Assembly (NCBI GenBank): GCA_023091735.1
Contig: JALKBU010000522.1
Span: 1 to 35,412, forward strand
Length of the DNA stretch: 35,412 bases
Reading direction: 5' to 3'
Source: Trichomonas tenax
Taxonomy: Eukaryota; Parabasalia; Trichomonadida; Trichomonadidae
Shown: positions 27,187 through 35,412 of the stretch, one piece after another
How positions within the stretch are numbered: position 1 is the first letter of the stretch
Layout: each line of letters begins with the position of its first letter
Notes under the pieces: generated by a model
What the model was told of the DNA's origin: nothing
Database searches by the model: none
The model's input: the letters and a program-made list of their open reading frames with translations, nothing else
Position numbers and translations under genes: made by a program

Positions 27187-28803
27187 ATGAATGTTGAAAT
27201 TCCAGAAGAACTAAAAACTGCAGTAGAATTGCAGGATAAAATCACAAACATAACATTAGAAAACATCAAAGATATCGCTGATTACATTATTTCATCTGAA
27301 TTCTTCAACGACGACAGAATAAATTCAACAGTTGACTTTATTCTTTCATATTGCATCGCACAGCCAAAGAAAGTCAAAATATTCTGCGAGTTATTCAAGA
27401 TTCTCATCGCTAAATACAAAGATCTCACGATTATTATCACATATACATCAATTTTCCGTGGTGAGTACCGTTTGCCATACGAACTTCTCAAAAACGACAT
27501 AATTCCACTCAACATGTATGTAAAAGCTGCTGATGAAGTCAAGAAACAAGATGCTTTATTTTGGGTCGCTCCACAGCTCTCAAACATCCCAGAATTGGAT
27601 CTTGGCTTCTCCTCATTCATCCCTGTTCCAAAGTCCGTTTATGCAGCTGATGATTGGAAAGTTTATAAACAATTCCTCGATTCTGGTTTCATTCCAAACA
27701 CATTTGGAGACGCGATTTATCACGATAATCTCGAAGTTTTGGAGACAGTGATGAGTGCTGAAGGTTTTAATATCGATGAACCGCTTGTTTGGATCTATGC
27801 AAAGAGACTTCCAATTGTCTACAATCCACAACCGATTGATCTTGCTGCATTCCTTGGATCTAAGAACTGCTTCAACAAATTGTTCGAGAAAGGTGCAAAG
27901 GTTGATGAAAAGACAGTGATCATGACTATTTCTGGAAACTGCACTGATCTCGCAAAGAAGCTTGAAGACAAGATCGAGAAAATCGATAATTGCATGTTGA
28001 TGGCTGCAAAATATCACAATATCGAGGCCATTGACTGGTTATCATCAAAAGGCGCTAAGTATCCAGATCTATTCCACACGATCGATTCATTTAACTTCCG
28101 CGCTTTGCTATTTTCTCTTCAACATGGTGCAGATCCAAAACTGCGTGATTCGCAAGGCCTCACCTCAACAAGGCTTGCTGCACAAGGTGGTATTCCTGGC
28201 GCATTGAAGCATCTTGCTAAACTTGGTGCTAAAGTAGGAATCGAAGAATATTCCATCGCGCTCTGCAATGATGACAGATGCTATTTGATTCCAATTTTAA
28301 TTGAGCTTGGTGTCGATCCGAACATGAAGAGCGATGATGGCGTTCCACTCATTATTGACAGCCTCGGAAACAACTGCCTTGCGTCTGCAAAGATTGCTTT
28401 AGCATGCGGTGTAGATCCAAACAGTGTTCTGCCAAATGGAGTTACAATATTAAGTATTGCAGCTCAGAATAATGCTGCAGATGCAGTTAAGCTTCTTCTT
28501 GAATTCAAGGCGGATATCAACAGAGAAAACAGCGATGGAACAAGGCCAATCCATTTCGCACGCTCCAAGGAAGTCGTGGAAATCATGATTCACGCAGGTG
28601 CTGATGTCAACACGAAAGATAAAATGGGAGGAACACCGCTTTTCTTCGCTGTTGCTGAAAAACGCTTCGATGACGTCAAATATTTGATTTCCCAAGGCGC
28701 TGACAAGAATGTTAGATGTGGGCCAACCAAAATGTCACTTCTTGATGTTGCCAAAAAAGTTGGTGCAAAGGATATCGAAAAGTACCTCCGCAGCCTCAAA
28801 TAA
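27187..28803 (+). CDS. Ankyrin-repeat protein (trichomonad DUF3447 type)
   Basis: 538 aa from the ATG at 27187. A helical N-terminal region of about 180 residues (opening MNVEIPEELKTAVELQDKI) is followed by about ten ankyrin repeats with clear phrases such as LQHGADPKLRDSQGLT, LGVDPNMKSDDGVPL, FKADINRENSDGTRPIHFA, AGADVNTKDKMGGTPLFFA and LISQGADKNVRCG. No signal peptide or membrane helix, so probably cytoplasmic; ankyrin repeats bind protein partners. The family is very large in trichomonads. The frame is also open upstream to an ATG at 27052, with a TCACA initiator 24 bp before it. I prefer 27187 because the 45 extra residues look non-coding and cross a poly-A run. Confidence 0.88.
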   Translation: MNVEIPEELKTAVELQDKITNITLENIKDIADYIISSEFFNDDRINSTVDFILSYCIAQPKKVKIFCELFKILIAKYKDLTIIITYTSIFRGEYRLPYELLKNDIIPLNMYVKAADEVKKQDALFWVAPQLSNIPELDLGFSSFIPVPKSVYAADDWKVYKQFLDSGFIPNTFGDAIYHDNLEVLETVMSAEGFNIDEPLVWIYAKRLPIVYNPQPIDLAAFLGSKNCFNKLFEKGAKVDEKTVIMTISGNCTDLAKKLEDKIEKIDNCMLMAAKYHNIEAIDWLSSKGAKYPDLFHTIDSFNFRALLFSLQHGADPKLRDSQGLTSTRLAAQGGIPGALKHLAKLGAKVGIEEYSIALCNDDRCYLIPILIELGVDPNMKSDDGVPLIIDSLGNNCLASAKIALACGVDPNSVLPNGVTILSIAAQNNAADAVKLLLEFKADINRENSDGTRPIHFARSKEVVEIMIHAGADVNTKDKMGGTPLFFAVAEKRFDDVKYLISQGADKNVRCGPTKMSLLDVAKKVGAKDIEKYLRSLK

Positions 28804-28944
28804 GCTTATACAGATTATTTATTATAGAATTAAACTCTCTTTCTTTTATATATCGTGGCTTTTCCTATCCCAGAATGACCATTTGCGTTGGAAAATGTGT
28901 TAAATAGATTTTTAATGATTTTCTATTAATTAAAAAGTGACCTA

Positions 28945-29613
28945 ATGTTATATTTCTTATTTTTTGCTGTTTCTAATTCGATTGAATCTAATGGGATATT
29001 CAAAAAAGTATTCAATGACAAGATCGTTGTCATTGATGCCAGTGGATCATCAAAACAGAAAATTAATGGAGTTGTTCAATTAACAAAACCAGAAGACGCC
29101 ATTAATCCGGTAGATAAAAGACATGATTGGTGTTCTAATTGCCTTAGGAGTTATGATGACCGCCCATGGATTACTTTTTCACTTAAATATAGAAAATTTA
29201 AAATCAATGGATATTTCGTCCGTTGTGGCTGTTGCTACGAAGGATGCTGCTGCGAGGACGAAGGATACGGTTGCGTCTATTGCTGCTTGTATAGCTGGTC
29301 CTTGCAAATCTCTGATGATAACAAAACATGGACAGATATTCACAAGGTGGACAAAGACTACGATATGAGGTTCTGCAAAGAGAAAACGTATAAACTTGAC
29401 AAGGAATATGTTGCAAGGTATGTGAGACTCATTCAGAACCAGCCATGCCCCGGAGACCCTCCATGCATCGCTCTCAACAAACTCGAATTTTTTGGTGATG
29501 TTGTCACAGACGGAAGCATCCCTGAAGAAGAATTAGTGATATCAAACGATGATGATAATGAAGATGTATCAATCATTGGTCACATTTCTAAAAATAACGT
29601 GCACATACCATAA
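28945..29613 (+). CDS. Secreted F5/8-type-C-like protein with Cys cluster
   Basis: 222 aa. A short hydrophobic signal (MLYFLFFAVS) and no membrane helix, so probably secreted. Residues about 25-187 fit a galactose-binding-like (F5/8 type C, discoidin) domain: DDRPWITFSLKYRKFKINGY, then WSLQISDDNKTWTDIHKV, YVARYVRLIQN and LNKLEFFGDV at the expected final strand. The unusual part is residues 94-114, where nine cysteines fall in 21 residues (CGCCYEGCCC...CVYCC), inserted between strands of the domain. The acidic C-terminus follows. Ligand unknown; a carbohydrate or surface ligand is typical of the fold. It starts only 141 bp after the ankyrin gene, yet no clear initiator is visible. Confidence 0.85.
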   Translation: MLYFLFFAVSNSIESNGIFKKVFNDKIVVIDASGSSKQKINGVVQLTKPEDAINPVDKRHDWCSNCLRSYDDRPWITFSLKYRKFKINGYFVRCGCCYEGCCCEDEGYGCVYCCLYSWSLQISDDNKTWTDIHKVDKDYDMRFCKEKTYKLDKEYVARYVRLIQNQPCPGDPPCIALNKLEFFGDVVTDGSIPEEELVISNDDDNEDVSIIGHISKNNVHIP

Positions 29614-30236
29614 ATTTGGATATAATTTAGAGTAAATTTCATTTGTTTATTTTGTCATTTATCATTGAATTTATATGATTCGAATTAAAAGTTCATATTA
29701 GGAAAAATAAAATCAAAAACAATGATTGGCGATAGCAACAGAACGAATCAGGAATAAACTCATAGATCACTAAAGCTATTATTCGAGAAATTTAATTTCA
29801 TTCTTCGAACTTAAAAATTTAATCATATCACTCTTCGATGCTAATGAAAAGATATCAAAGAATCAATGTCAATTAAAATCAATATCTATAAGTTGAAGAT
29901 TAATACTAATGATTTAAATGACCAATAGCTTCAATGGTATATAATTGATTGCAATCTTATCAAATATTGTGATAATTAGTTCTCAAATTGTTAATCACTT
30001 TGAATGTATATATATCGAAGATTATAAAATGTAAAATATGAGCAAAAACTTTAACATTTGAACCATCTTCTGTATGTTAATAATAGATTATCGAATGATT
30101 TTCGGGTCAATGAGCGCATGTTGAGATTTCATTTTAATCATTTTGATTTTGACGGAGGTCATATTGCAAAAAGTGAATATGTTTTGACGGTGGATGTTTT
30201 GATCCAAAATTAAAGAAAACGGACAGATTAATTTTG
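29614..30236. other. AT-rich spacer
   Basis: About 620 bp without a gene. TTTTGACGG followed by A/T-GG occurs twice just upstream of the next gene (about 30147 and 30183) and might be a regulatory word. Confidence 0.5.
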
Positions 30237-30241
30237 TCACT
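30237..30241 (+). promoter_or_regulatory. Initiator (TCACT)
   Basis: TCA(+1)CTTTCTT with A(+1) at 30239, 22 bp before the ATG at 30261. Confidence 0.7.
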
Positions 30242-30260
30242 TTCTTGACAATTTGACAAA

Positions 30261-32765
30261 ATGATTTTTCTTCTTTTCTTTTCGATTCTGTCTTTAAATG
30301 AGAACTCGCACATGAGGAAATCGATAGTTCCGCCTAAGAAAGGCAGCCCTAGGACAGTAAATCCACCAGAAAAGCAGATTAATAATATTGTAGATTCAAA
30401 AAAGAATGAAATTACTGATATAAATCAAACATCAATAAATGCAACATATGCTATGCCGTTTGTTGATACAAACAACCATACAAATCAAGAAAAAATTATA
30501 ATCAATAATCAAACCTCTTCTAAGATCAATAATATTGCGCAGCAAGTAAATGAAACCGATATAATTACCAACGCAACAAATGTTACTGAAAAAGAAAATA
30601 TTGAAAAATTATCACCTCAAGAAAAACTACTCAATACTACAATAAACACTCAGCATGTAGATGCTAAAGTTGATGCACATGTAAACACTTCTACACCTGA
30701 AATATTATCAACTCCAATTCCAAAACCTACTGAAATCATCAAATCAATAAAAGAAAACAAATCCAAAGAAGAGAAAAAGAAGCATACTTTTGATTCTGAA
30801 CTGAATCCAGATGGAATTGAAATCAAAGAAATCAATTTGAAGCAAAATAAGCCGAGAAGAACGCCGAAACCAAAAGCAAGCCCAATACCAGAAAATAAAA
30901 TACGAGTAAATCCAGAAATTCCTAAGGAAAAAATATTTTTTGATCCAACTCCAAACATTAGCAAGCCACAAAAAAATCACACATCAAAGAGCACGAATTT
31001 TACAGTCATAAAAGTTGATAATACAAAAATTCCTAAAGAAAAAGAAATTAAATATACTGAAAATCTCACTACAATCAATGAAACTTCACAGGGTACAGTC
31101 CACAATTATACAGCATCACTCAATGAACCAAAATCAGATGAAAAACAAAATCATAAATCTGATAATATTTTCACTCGTAATCAAAGAAGGAAAATCCAAC
31201 CAGATTACAAAGATGTCGAAGTGGACGAACGCTGGCTGATTGATGATGATAAAAAGATGAAAGATAAACCGAAGATAAACATTACAGAAGATTTTGATTC
31301 TTTAATGAATCGCACATCAGTAAACAGAACTCAAATCGATGATTGGAGCAATCTCTTCGATAAGGAAGGTGAAGATGCAATAATAAAAGAGACAAAACAG
31401 CCTGAAAAAGTCAATGATGAACAAGAAGATCAACAGCAGGTCGAGAAAAAACAAGATGAAACAAGCCGATACGATAGCTTCTGGAACCCGCCAGAGAAAG
31501 GTGATCAGCAGCAATATCAACAACCAGGAGAGTTCACTGATGACTATGGACAGAACATGCAGATGCCAGAAGTCACAATCGAGCTTCCGAAGTATTGGTA
31601 TGATCAGTCAACTGGACTCAAGCACAGATTCCCACAATCAGAAGAGGAATATGCCATGCTTCCCAGAAGGTATCAGCGTGCTGTAGACAAAATCCTCCGC
31701 CAGCTTGAAGCCGAGCAATCGGATAACTTTAAGAGAATGCAGGAGGAAGCATATCTTCGCCAGCAGTACCTTGAAGCAGAAAGGCAACGCCGCAGAAGTT
31801 CTCGAGGGCGTCATAACTATAGATCAGGATTCGAACAGACAAATCCCGATCCTTTCTATAATGACCAAATTTCACAGGATCAATTTTATAATCCTCCTGT
31901 CCAACAGGATCCATTCAGCGATGAGCAAACGAAAATTAATAAGCAAGCAAGATATGATGAGGAACAGCAACTTCAAAGAAAGCAGGAGATTGAAAAAAGA
32001 AGACAAAGTCATAAAGAAAAGGATAATAATAATCCTATTCAAGAAGAAAGAAGAAAACCAAGACGCTCAAATATTGAGACTCTGCCTCCCAATACAATGA
32101 GGAATGAATTAGGAGAACTCGTCTGCATGAAAGGATTTATCACTGAAAGTAGCGCAATTTCATCGAAAGGCTGCTGGAAATGTTCTCATATGTGCGATCC
32201 AAACGCCAAATGTGTCGGAATGGATAAATGCGTGTGCAGATCAGGCTACTCTGGAGATGGATTCCGCTGCACAGCTCCACTTCCTAACCTTGTCGACTCA
32301 TATGTCGAGAAAGGTCAGATGTCAATCAAACTGAGATCTTCACACGATTTCGATCCATCAAAGGCATATTGTAAGTTTGGATCCATTGTAATTCAGGCAT
32401 CATACGTCAGTTCAAACAACATCATTTGCCAGGTTCCACAAAACACACGTGTGACCGATGTTAGCGTTTCATTTGATGGACGCGACTGGTCTGAGTTACT
32501 CTTGTTTAACTCTGAACGCTTTAACAAGCAGGAGATGATGATCATACTTGCTCTCGTTGCATCAGCTATCTGCCTATTCATGACAATCCTCATGTGCTGC
32601 TGCATGTCACGAAAGGCGCCTTCTGTTAGTTCAAATGCTCAGAAGAGACTTGATGAAATGCTTCCATTGATGACTGTCAACTCTGTTGATAACCTTGAGC
32701 CTCTAGAACCAGACAATGATGTTGGTGTTGATTTTGATGAAGCTGCTGTTGTAGATGATGAATAA
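30261..32765 (+). CDS. Membrane protein: disordered ectodomain, EGF- and IPT-like
   Basis: 834 aa. Signal peptide MIFLLFFSILSLNENS. Residues about 20-610 are low-complexity: first Asn/Thr/Lys/Ile with many N-x-T sequons, then acidic, then Gln/Arg-rich with an aromatic stretch (PKYWYDQSTGLKHRFP). A compact Cys-rich EGF-like module follows at 638-670 (CWKCSHMCDPNAKCVGMDKC and CRSGYSGDGFRC). Next is a beta domain (about 675-750) ending DVSVSFDGRDWSELLLF, like an IPT/TIG fold. A membrane helix at about 759-781 (ending CCC) and a 53-residue acidic tail complete it. The layout is that of an adhesion-type surface protein; partners unknown. The start is supported by the initiator. Confidence 0.9.
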   Translation: MIFLLFFSILSLNENSHMRKSIVPPKKGSPRTVNPPEKQINNIVDSKKNEITDINQTSINATYAMPFVDTNNHTNQEKIIINNQTSSKINNIAQQVNETDIITNATNVTEKENIEKLSPQEKLLNTTINTQHVDAKVDAHVNTSTPEILSTPIPKPTEIIKSIKENKSKEEKKKHTFDSELNPDGIEIKEINLKQNKPRRTPKPKASPIPENKIRVNPEIPKEKIFFDPTPNISKPQKNHTSKSTNFTVIKVDNTKIPKEKEIKYTENLTTINETSQGTVHNYTASLNEPKSDEKQNHKSDNIFTRNQRRKIQPDYKDVEVDERWLIDDDKKMKDKPKINITEDFDSLMNRTSVNRTQIDDWSNLFDKEGEDAIIKETKQPEKVNDEQEDQQQVEKKQDETSRYDSFWNPPEKGDQQQYQQPGEFTDDYGQNMQMPEVTIELPKYWYDQSTGLKHRFPQSEEEYAMLPRRYQRAVDKILRQLEAEQSDNFKRMQEEAYLRQQYLEAERQRRRSSRGRHNYRSGFEQTNPDPFYNDQISQDQFYNPPVQQDPFSDEQTKINKQARYDEEQQLQRKQEIEKRRQSHKEKDNNNPIQEERRKPRRSNIETLPPNTMRNELGELVCMKGFITESSAISSKGCWKCSHMCDPNAKCVGMDKCVCRSGYSGDGFRCTAPLPNLVDSYVEKGQMSIKLRSSHDFDPSKAYCKFGSIVIQASYVSSNNIICQVPQNTRVTDVSVSFDGRDWSELLLFNSERFNKQEMMIILALVASAICLFMTILMCCCMSRKAPSVSSNAQKRLDEMLPLMTVNSVDNLEPLEPDNDVGVDFDEAAVVDDE

Positions 32766-32832
32766 AAAACTTTTATATTTGTTCATAATTTTGGTCAAAA
32801 GGGACAAAACTTTGGTTATTTTTCTTTTCGAA

Positions 32833-32913
32833 AACAAGCTCAGTCACTACAAAGTAACTGAAGTCACGCTCAGTCGCTACAAAACATCCCAAACAAGCTC
32901 AGTCACTACAAAA
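32833..32913 (+). repeat. Tandem repeat, 29-31 bp, three copies
   Basis: CAAGCTCAGTCACTACAAA at 32835, CGCTCAGTCGCTACAAAA at 32867 and CAAGCTCAGTCACTACAAAA at 32894, in the 3' flank of the EGF-like gene. A partial fourth unit may follow. Confidence 0.75.
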
Positions 32914-33106
32914 CAGAGTCAAACACTAGTTGATAAACTAATAGATGAAAGAAAGGAGATCAAAGATTATGTTAAAAATAATAAGTTGTGAATTGCATAT
33001 ATGTATTTGTTTTTTAAAATAGTAATTGTTGTTAATATTCTGTATTTATATGTATTGTATATTTGATATAATATTGATGGCTTCTATATCATATGAATGT
33101 GACAGT

Positions 33107-33262
33107 TTCATTGAATGTAGCGTATAATAAATGCATATAATATTAGATGGATTGAAACTGTTGAATAATGGCTGCATAGAATGAAAATGGATTGAAAGTT
33201 TTGAGATAGGCTACATGTAATGTTAGATGGATTGAAAATGATGAGTTGCAAGAAAATCGAAG
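33107..33262 (+). repeat. 40-bp tandem repeat, four copies
   Basis: ATGGATTGAAA starts at 33147, 33187 and 33227, exactly 40 bp apart. A diverged unit (CATTGAATGTAG) sits 40 bp before the first. Confidence 0.75.
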
Positions 33263-33285
33263 AATGGAAAATCATGCACGACAGA

Positions 33286-33354
33286 CCACTGTATTTTCAC
33301 TAGGTCGAGGAATATCTACATTGGTAGCCTTAAAAAGCAGTAATAAACTAGTGG
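33286..33354. repeat. Hairpin E4, distant family-E copy
   Basis: Left arm 33286-33310 (CCACTGTATTTTCACTAG) and right arm 33328-33354 (ending AAACTAGTGG) pair only partly. The right arm and its flank (AAACTAGTGGAGAACATG, then TGAACGATATT) match E1 and its flank closely, although E1 lies about 22 kb away. Confidence 0.7.
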
Positions 33355-33442
33355 AGAACATGTGAACGATATTTTAACGAAGTTCGATGGCATCCTGTGC
33401 AGACAAAGTTGCTCTTGTTCATCAGTGATGTCATGATCATTT

Positions 33443-33502
33443 ACCTTGCTTTTGCAAGGTCCTGAAGGGGCTGCAGCGGCGCTACTATCGCCGGAGGCAG
33501 GA
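33443..33502. other. GC-rich island with strong hairpins
   Basis: ACCTTGC-TTTT-GCAAGGT is a perfect 7-bp stem (33443-33460). CGGCG-CTACTAT-CGCCG follows with an outer CCTG/CAGG pair. The GC content is far above the surroundings. Possible structured RNA or a fragment of foreign or mobile DNA; a frame across it does not look like a protein. Confidence 0.45.
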
Positions 33503-34140
33503 TTTTCTTTGTCAATTTGTGCTTTGGTCCAAAAAAACAGACCTGGGCATCAAAACTTACCTCACTTGACATGCTTAGCCTTTTGGAAGACGCTATTTGT
33601 TGACAATCATATGAAAAAAATTATGTTTTGCCTATATCGTCACCTTAAAATTTTCTTATTTTCTAATTCTTTTTCAATTTTTATGGATTATTCATTGATC
33701 CATCATAATTCCTAAATTGCAATTGCAAAATATATTATTTCTTGGTATGAAATATTGCAATAAATAAGGTATCTCACTTTTTTGATTTGCCCGGTCCCGC
33801 AAGCTTCATAACTTCCTATCTGATTCATATAATTCCAATCTGATTTGACCCTTAAGGAATTATCATATATACTCTATATCTTTATCATGTAAACTCTCCA
33901 CTTTAATAATGTTATCCCCATATAATTTAACAATTCTATTAAATTTTCATCATATCAAGCATTCATCATTACATCTATCCTTGGTAATTAAATTTGAATA
34001 AACCTTTAAATAGTAAATTCATTGTAGTGCTATATTTTTAATCCAAATTCTTAAATATAATAAAGAAACCAAAATTCTTATTTCACTTTATTCGTTGTTG
34101 CTTTTAATGACACACGACAACAAATTTAATGATTTGAAAG

Positions 34141-34180
34141 TTGGCGCCAAATAAAAGTGTCAGAAAATTGGCGGGAAAAA
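34141..34180. promoter_or_regulatory. Two E2F-like sites
   Basis: TTGGCGCCAA (34141-34150) and TTGGCGGGAAAA (34169-34180) both match the eukaryotic E2F/DP consensus. The second sits inside a TGTCAG/CTGACA inverted repeat. No gene starts nearby, so function is doubtful. Confidence 0.35.
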
Positions 34181-34200
34181 AACTGACATTTATGATTTGA

Positions 34201-34231
34201 CTGAAGCTAAGGAGTAGTGCCTTTAACTTCA
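34201..34231. repeat. Stem-loop 1 with shared loop
   Basis: CTGAAGCTAAGG pairs with CCTTTAACTTCA allowing a G-U pair and a few mismatches; between them lies AGTAGTG, the middle of the shared loop GAGTAGTGCCTTT. Confidence 0.6.
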
Positions 34232-34332
34232 ACACTTTGATCCTATTCTAGAATGTATATTCTAATTATACAGACCAGAAGAAAAAGGAGAAATCATTGA
34301 ATAAAAATCAAATTTATGTTTTTTTTTTCTAA

Positions 34333-34370
34333 TGTAGTAGATCGAAGAGTAGTGCCTTTGATCTAATACA
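34333..34370. repeat. Stem-loop 2 with shared loop
   Basis: TGTAGTAGATC (34333-34343) pairs with GATCTAATACA (34360-34370) at 10 of 11 positions; loop GAAGAGTAGTGCCTTT. Confidence 0.75.
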
Positions 34371-34416
34371 GCTATGCTGGAAGAGCTCACTCTCTCGTTA
34401 ATTTAATTTTGAATGA

Positions 34417-34459
34417 TGCTTCTTGGATCGAAGAGTAGTGCCTTTGAACTAAAGAAGCA
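34417..34459. repeat. Stem-loop 3 with shared loop
   Basis: TGCTTCTT (34417-34424) pairs perfectly with AAGAAGCA (34452-34459); between them GATCGAAGAGTAGTGCCTTT is the same as in stem-loop 2 while the outer stem is unrelated. Confidence 0.7.
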
Positions 34460-34511
34460 ATTTCCAAGCAGATTTTTATTGACTATTATGCTTCTGCAAA
34501 AAAAGTCAATT

Positions 34512-34560
34512 AGATGCTTCTATAGATCGAAGAATAGGGTCATGAAAGCTGGGCTCACGA
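34512..34560. repeat. Stem-loop 4, degenerate
   Basis: GATGCTTCTATAGATCGAAG, then AATAGGGTC. The left part follows stem-loop 3, but the right arm has lost most pairing (only GCTT/AAAGC-type remains). Confidence 0.45.
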
Positions 34561-35126
34561 AAATTAACGTACGAAAAAAAATATTTTCGCTTGAAAACAT
34601 ATTAATTATATAGTAAACATGATTAATATCATCCCTGTAAAATCTTATTCGAAATCTATGGGCCAATTTTTGTATAAATGGAAAAGAATTGTATCAACTC
34701 TGGGGGTCAGAACTAGATCAAATATGCATGGGCAAATATAACTCTTATGTGATGCCATACATAGATGTAGTGTTAAACATATATAATAGCGTTTCATATT
34801 TTTCATCAACAAATTGATATCAGCTTATTATTGAGTAAATAGCAATATTTATTATAAATATATCACATACCAACAACATAGTAACATATTGCAAATAATA
34901 CAAGCTCCTAATTGAATAATTGTTCAGTAACTTAATTTATAAATACATGAAATGGGACTGGGACAAAATAGAACAACGTGCTTTTCTGACATGTAACTTA
35001 TTTTTGGCATGTAAAGTCAGGATGTCAAAATAAAGGAAAGTGACGTGTTTGCTCGGGAAAAATGGAAAAGTGTCAATAGGTTGAAATGGATTGAACTCAA
35101 TTTTGGAAGCCAAAGAAGACTTCATT

Positions 35127-35300
35127 ATGAGTAGTTGTGGCCTCATTGTGAAGGATGACCTGGTGATCTAGCAGAGATGCATCCAGATGCCTATTCAACA
35201 GAAGCATGATTCGATGCATGGCTTGGTCTGCCTGAGACTTCCAAAGCCCTCGAGTGGCCAAACCAGACCCTAACAAGAACCCACCTATTGATTCAATTTT
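35127..35300 (+). pseudogene. Possible Tc1/mariner transposase remnant
   Basis: Two coding-like readings in the same direction. 35127-35171 gives MSSCGLIVKDDLVI then a stop, recalling the VWG...LVFID segment of Tc1/mariner transposases. 35210-35293 gives FDAWLGLPETSKALEWPNQT; L-x-W-P-x-Q-T/S is the motif that precedes the third catalytic acidic residue. Directly after, the neighbouring frame reads PDPNKNPPID, close to the usual PDLNPIE, so a frameshift is likely. The distance between the two parts is shorter than in intact enzymes, and stops separate them. The GC content is higher than the surroundings. Confidence 0.45.
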
Positions 35301-35412
35301 TAATACACATTACATTTTCACTTTTGATATTAATATATTATTATTTTTTTTTTTCTATTTTTTATTTTTTCACAGATACCTTTTTCATTACAAGATTATT
35401 TTCATATTATTA

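Larger units (their letters stand above)
32766..35412. other. Gene-free region rich in small repeats
   Basis: About 2.6 kb without an intact gene. It holds two tandem repeats, one family-E hairpin, a GC-rich island, two E2F-like words, four stem-loops with a shared loop, and a possible transposase remnant; each is listed separately. The rest (33.55-34.1 and 34.6-35.1 kb) is plain AT-rich DNA. Confidence 0.5.

Noticed and set aside
33446..33715. 89-codon frame through the GC-rich island
   Set aside because: The GC-rich part forms strong stems, the remainder is spacer-like, and the translation has no domain.

Overview
The window looks like nuclear DNA of a trichomonad protist (Parabasalia; Trichomonas/Tritrichomonas type). 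Four things point there. (1) A gene at 25701-26381 encodes an initiator-binding (IBD, IBP39-like) domain, a transcription-factor family typical of trichomonads. (2) Several genes have a TCA(+1)YW initiator 11-22 bp before the ATG. (3) Surface proteins are of trichomonad kinds: BspA-like leucine-rich repeats, large beta-rich ectodomains with one membrane helix, and very short signal peptides. (4) Genes are intron-less and separated by long AT-rich spacers. The species cannot be fixed from sequence alone.

Layout. 38-2368 (-): Ig-like type I membrane protein. 4465-7374 (+): large glycosylated membrane protein. 7.4-8.3 kb: two decayed coding fragments. 8347-8961 (-): unknown 204-aa protein. 8962-14144: a 5.2-kb gene-free block with decayed coding pieces and a very regular array of imperfect inverted repeats (hairpins) at 10.9-12.95 kb. 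14145-17564 (+): large helical protein. 18294-19529 (+): methionine aminopeptidase 2, convergent with 19620-22238 (-): coiled-coil protein. 23849-24874 (-): BspA-like LRR membrane protein. 25701-26381 (-): IBD-domain protein. 27187-28803 (+): ankyrin protein. 28945-29613 (+): secreted F5/8-type-C-like protein. 30261-32765 (+): EGF-like/IPT-like membrane protein. 32.8-35.4 kb: gene-free DNA with tandem repeats, a further copy of one hairpin family, a set of small stem-loops with a conserved loop, and a possible Tc1/mariner remnant.

The most unusual structure is the hairpin array. About fourteen 70-110-bp hairpins, spaced about every 120 bp, fall into sequence families A-E plus singletons. Their order is A-B-C-D-E-B-C-D-E, then after a gap E-D-C-B. 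The first B-E module is tandemly duplicated at a constant 466-468 bp offset, and the last module is an inverted copy about a centre near 12,075. A separate 45-bp inverted repeat (10027-10071 / 14071-14115, 43/45 identical) has almost the same centre (12,071). Hairpins keep their pairing while the sequence drifts, partly through G-U-compatible changes. This suggests that the fold itself is, or was, selected; small-RNA precursors are one possibility.

The genes do not form one pathway. Five of the twelve are predicted to be secreted or surface proteins. Apart from the convergent MetAP2/coiled-coil pair, genes are far apart and probably transcribed singly. All calls come from reading the sequence; no database search was run.
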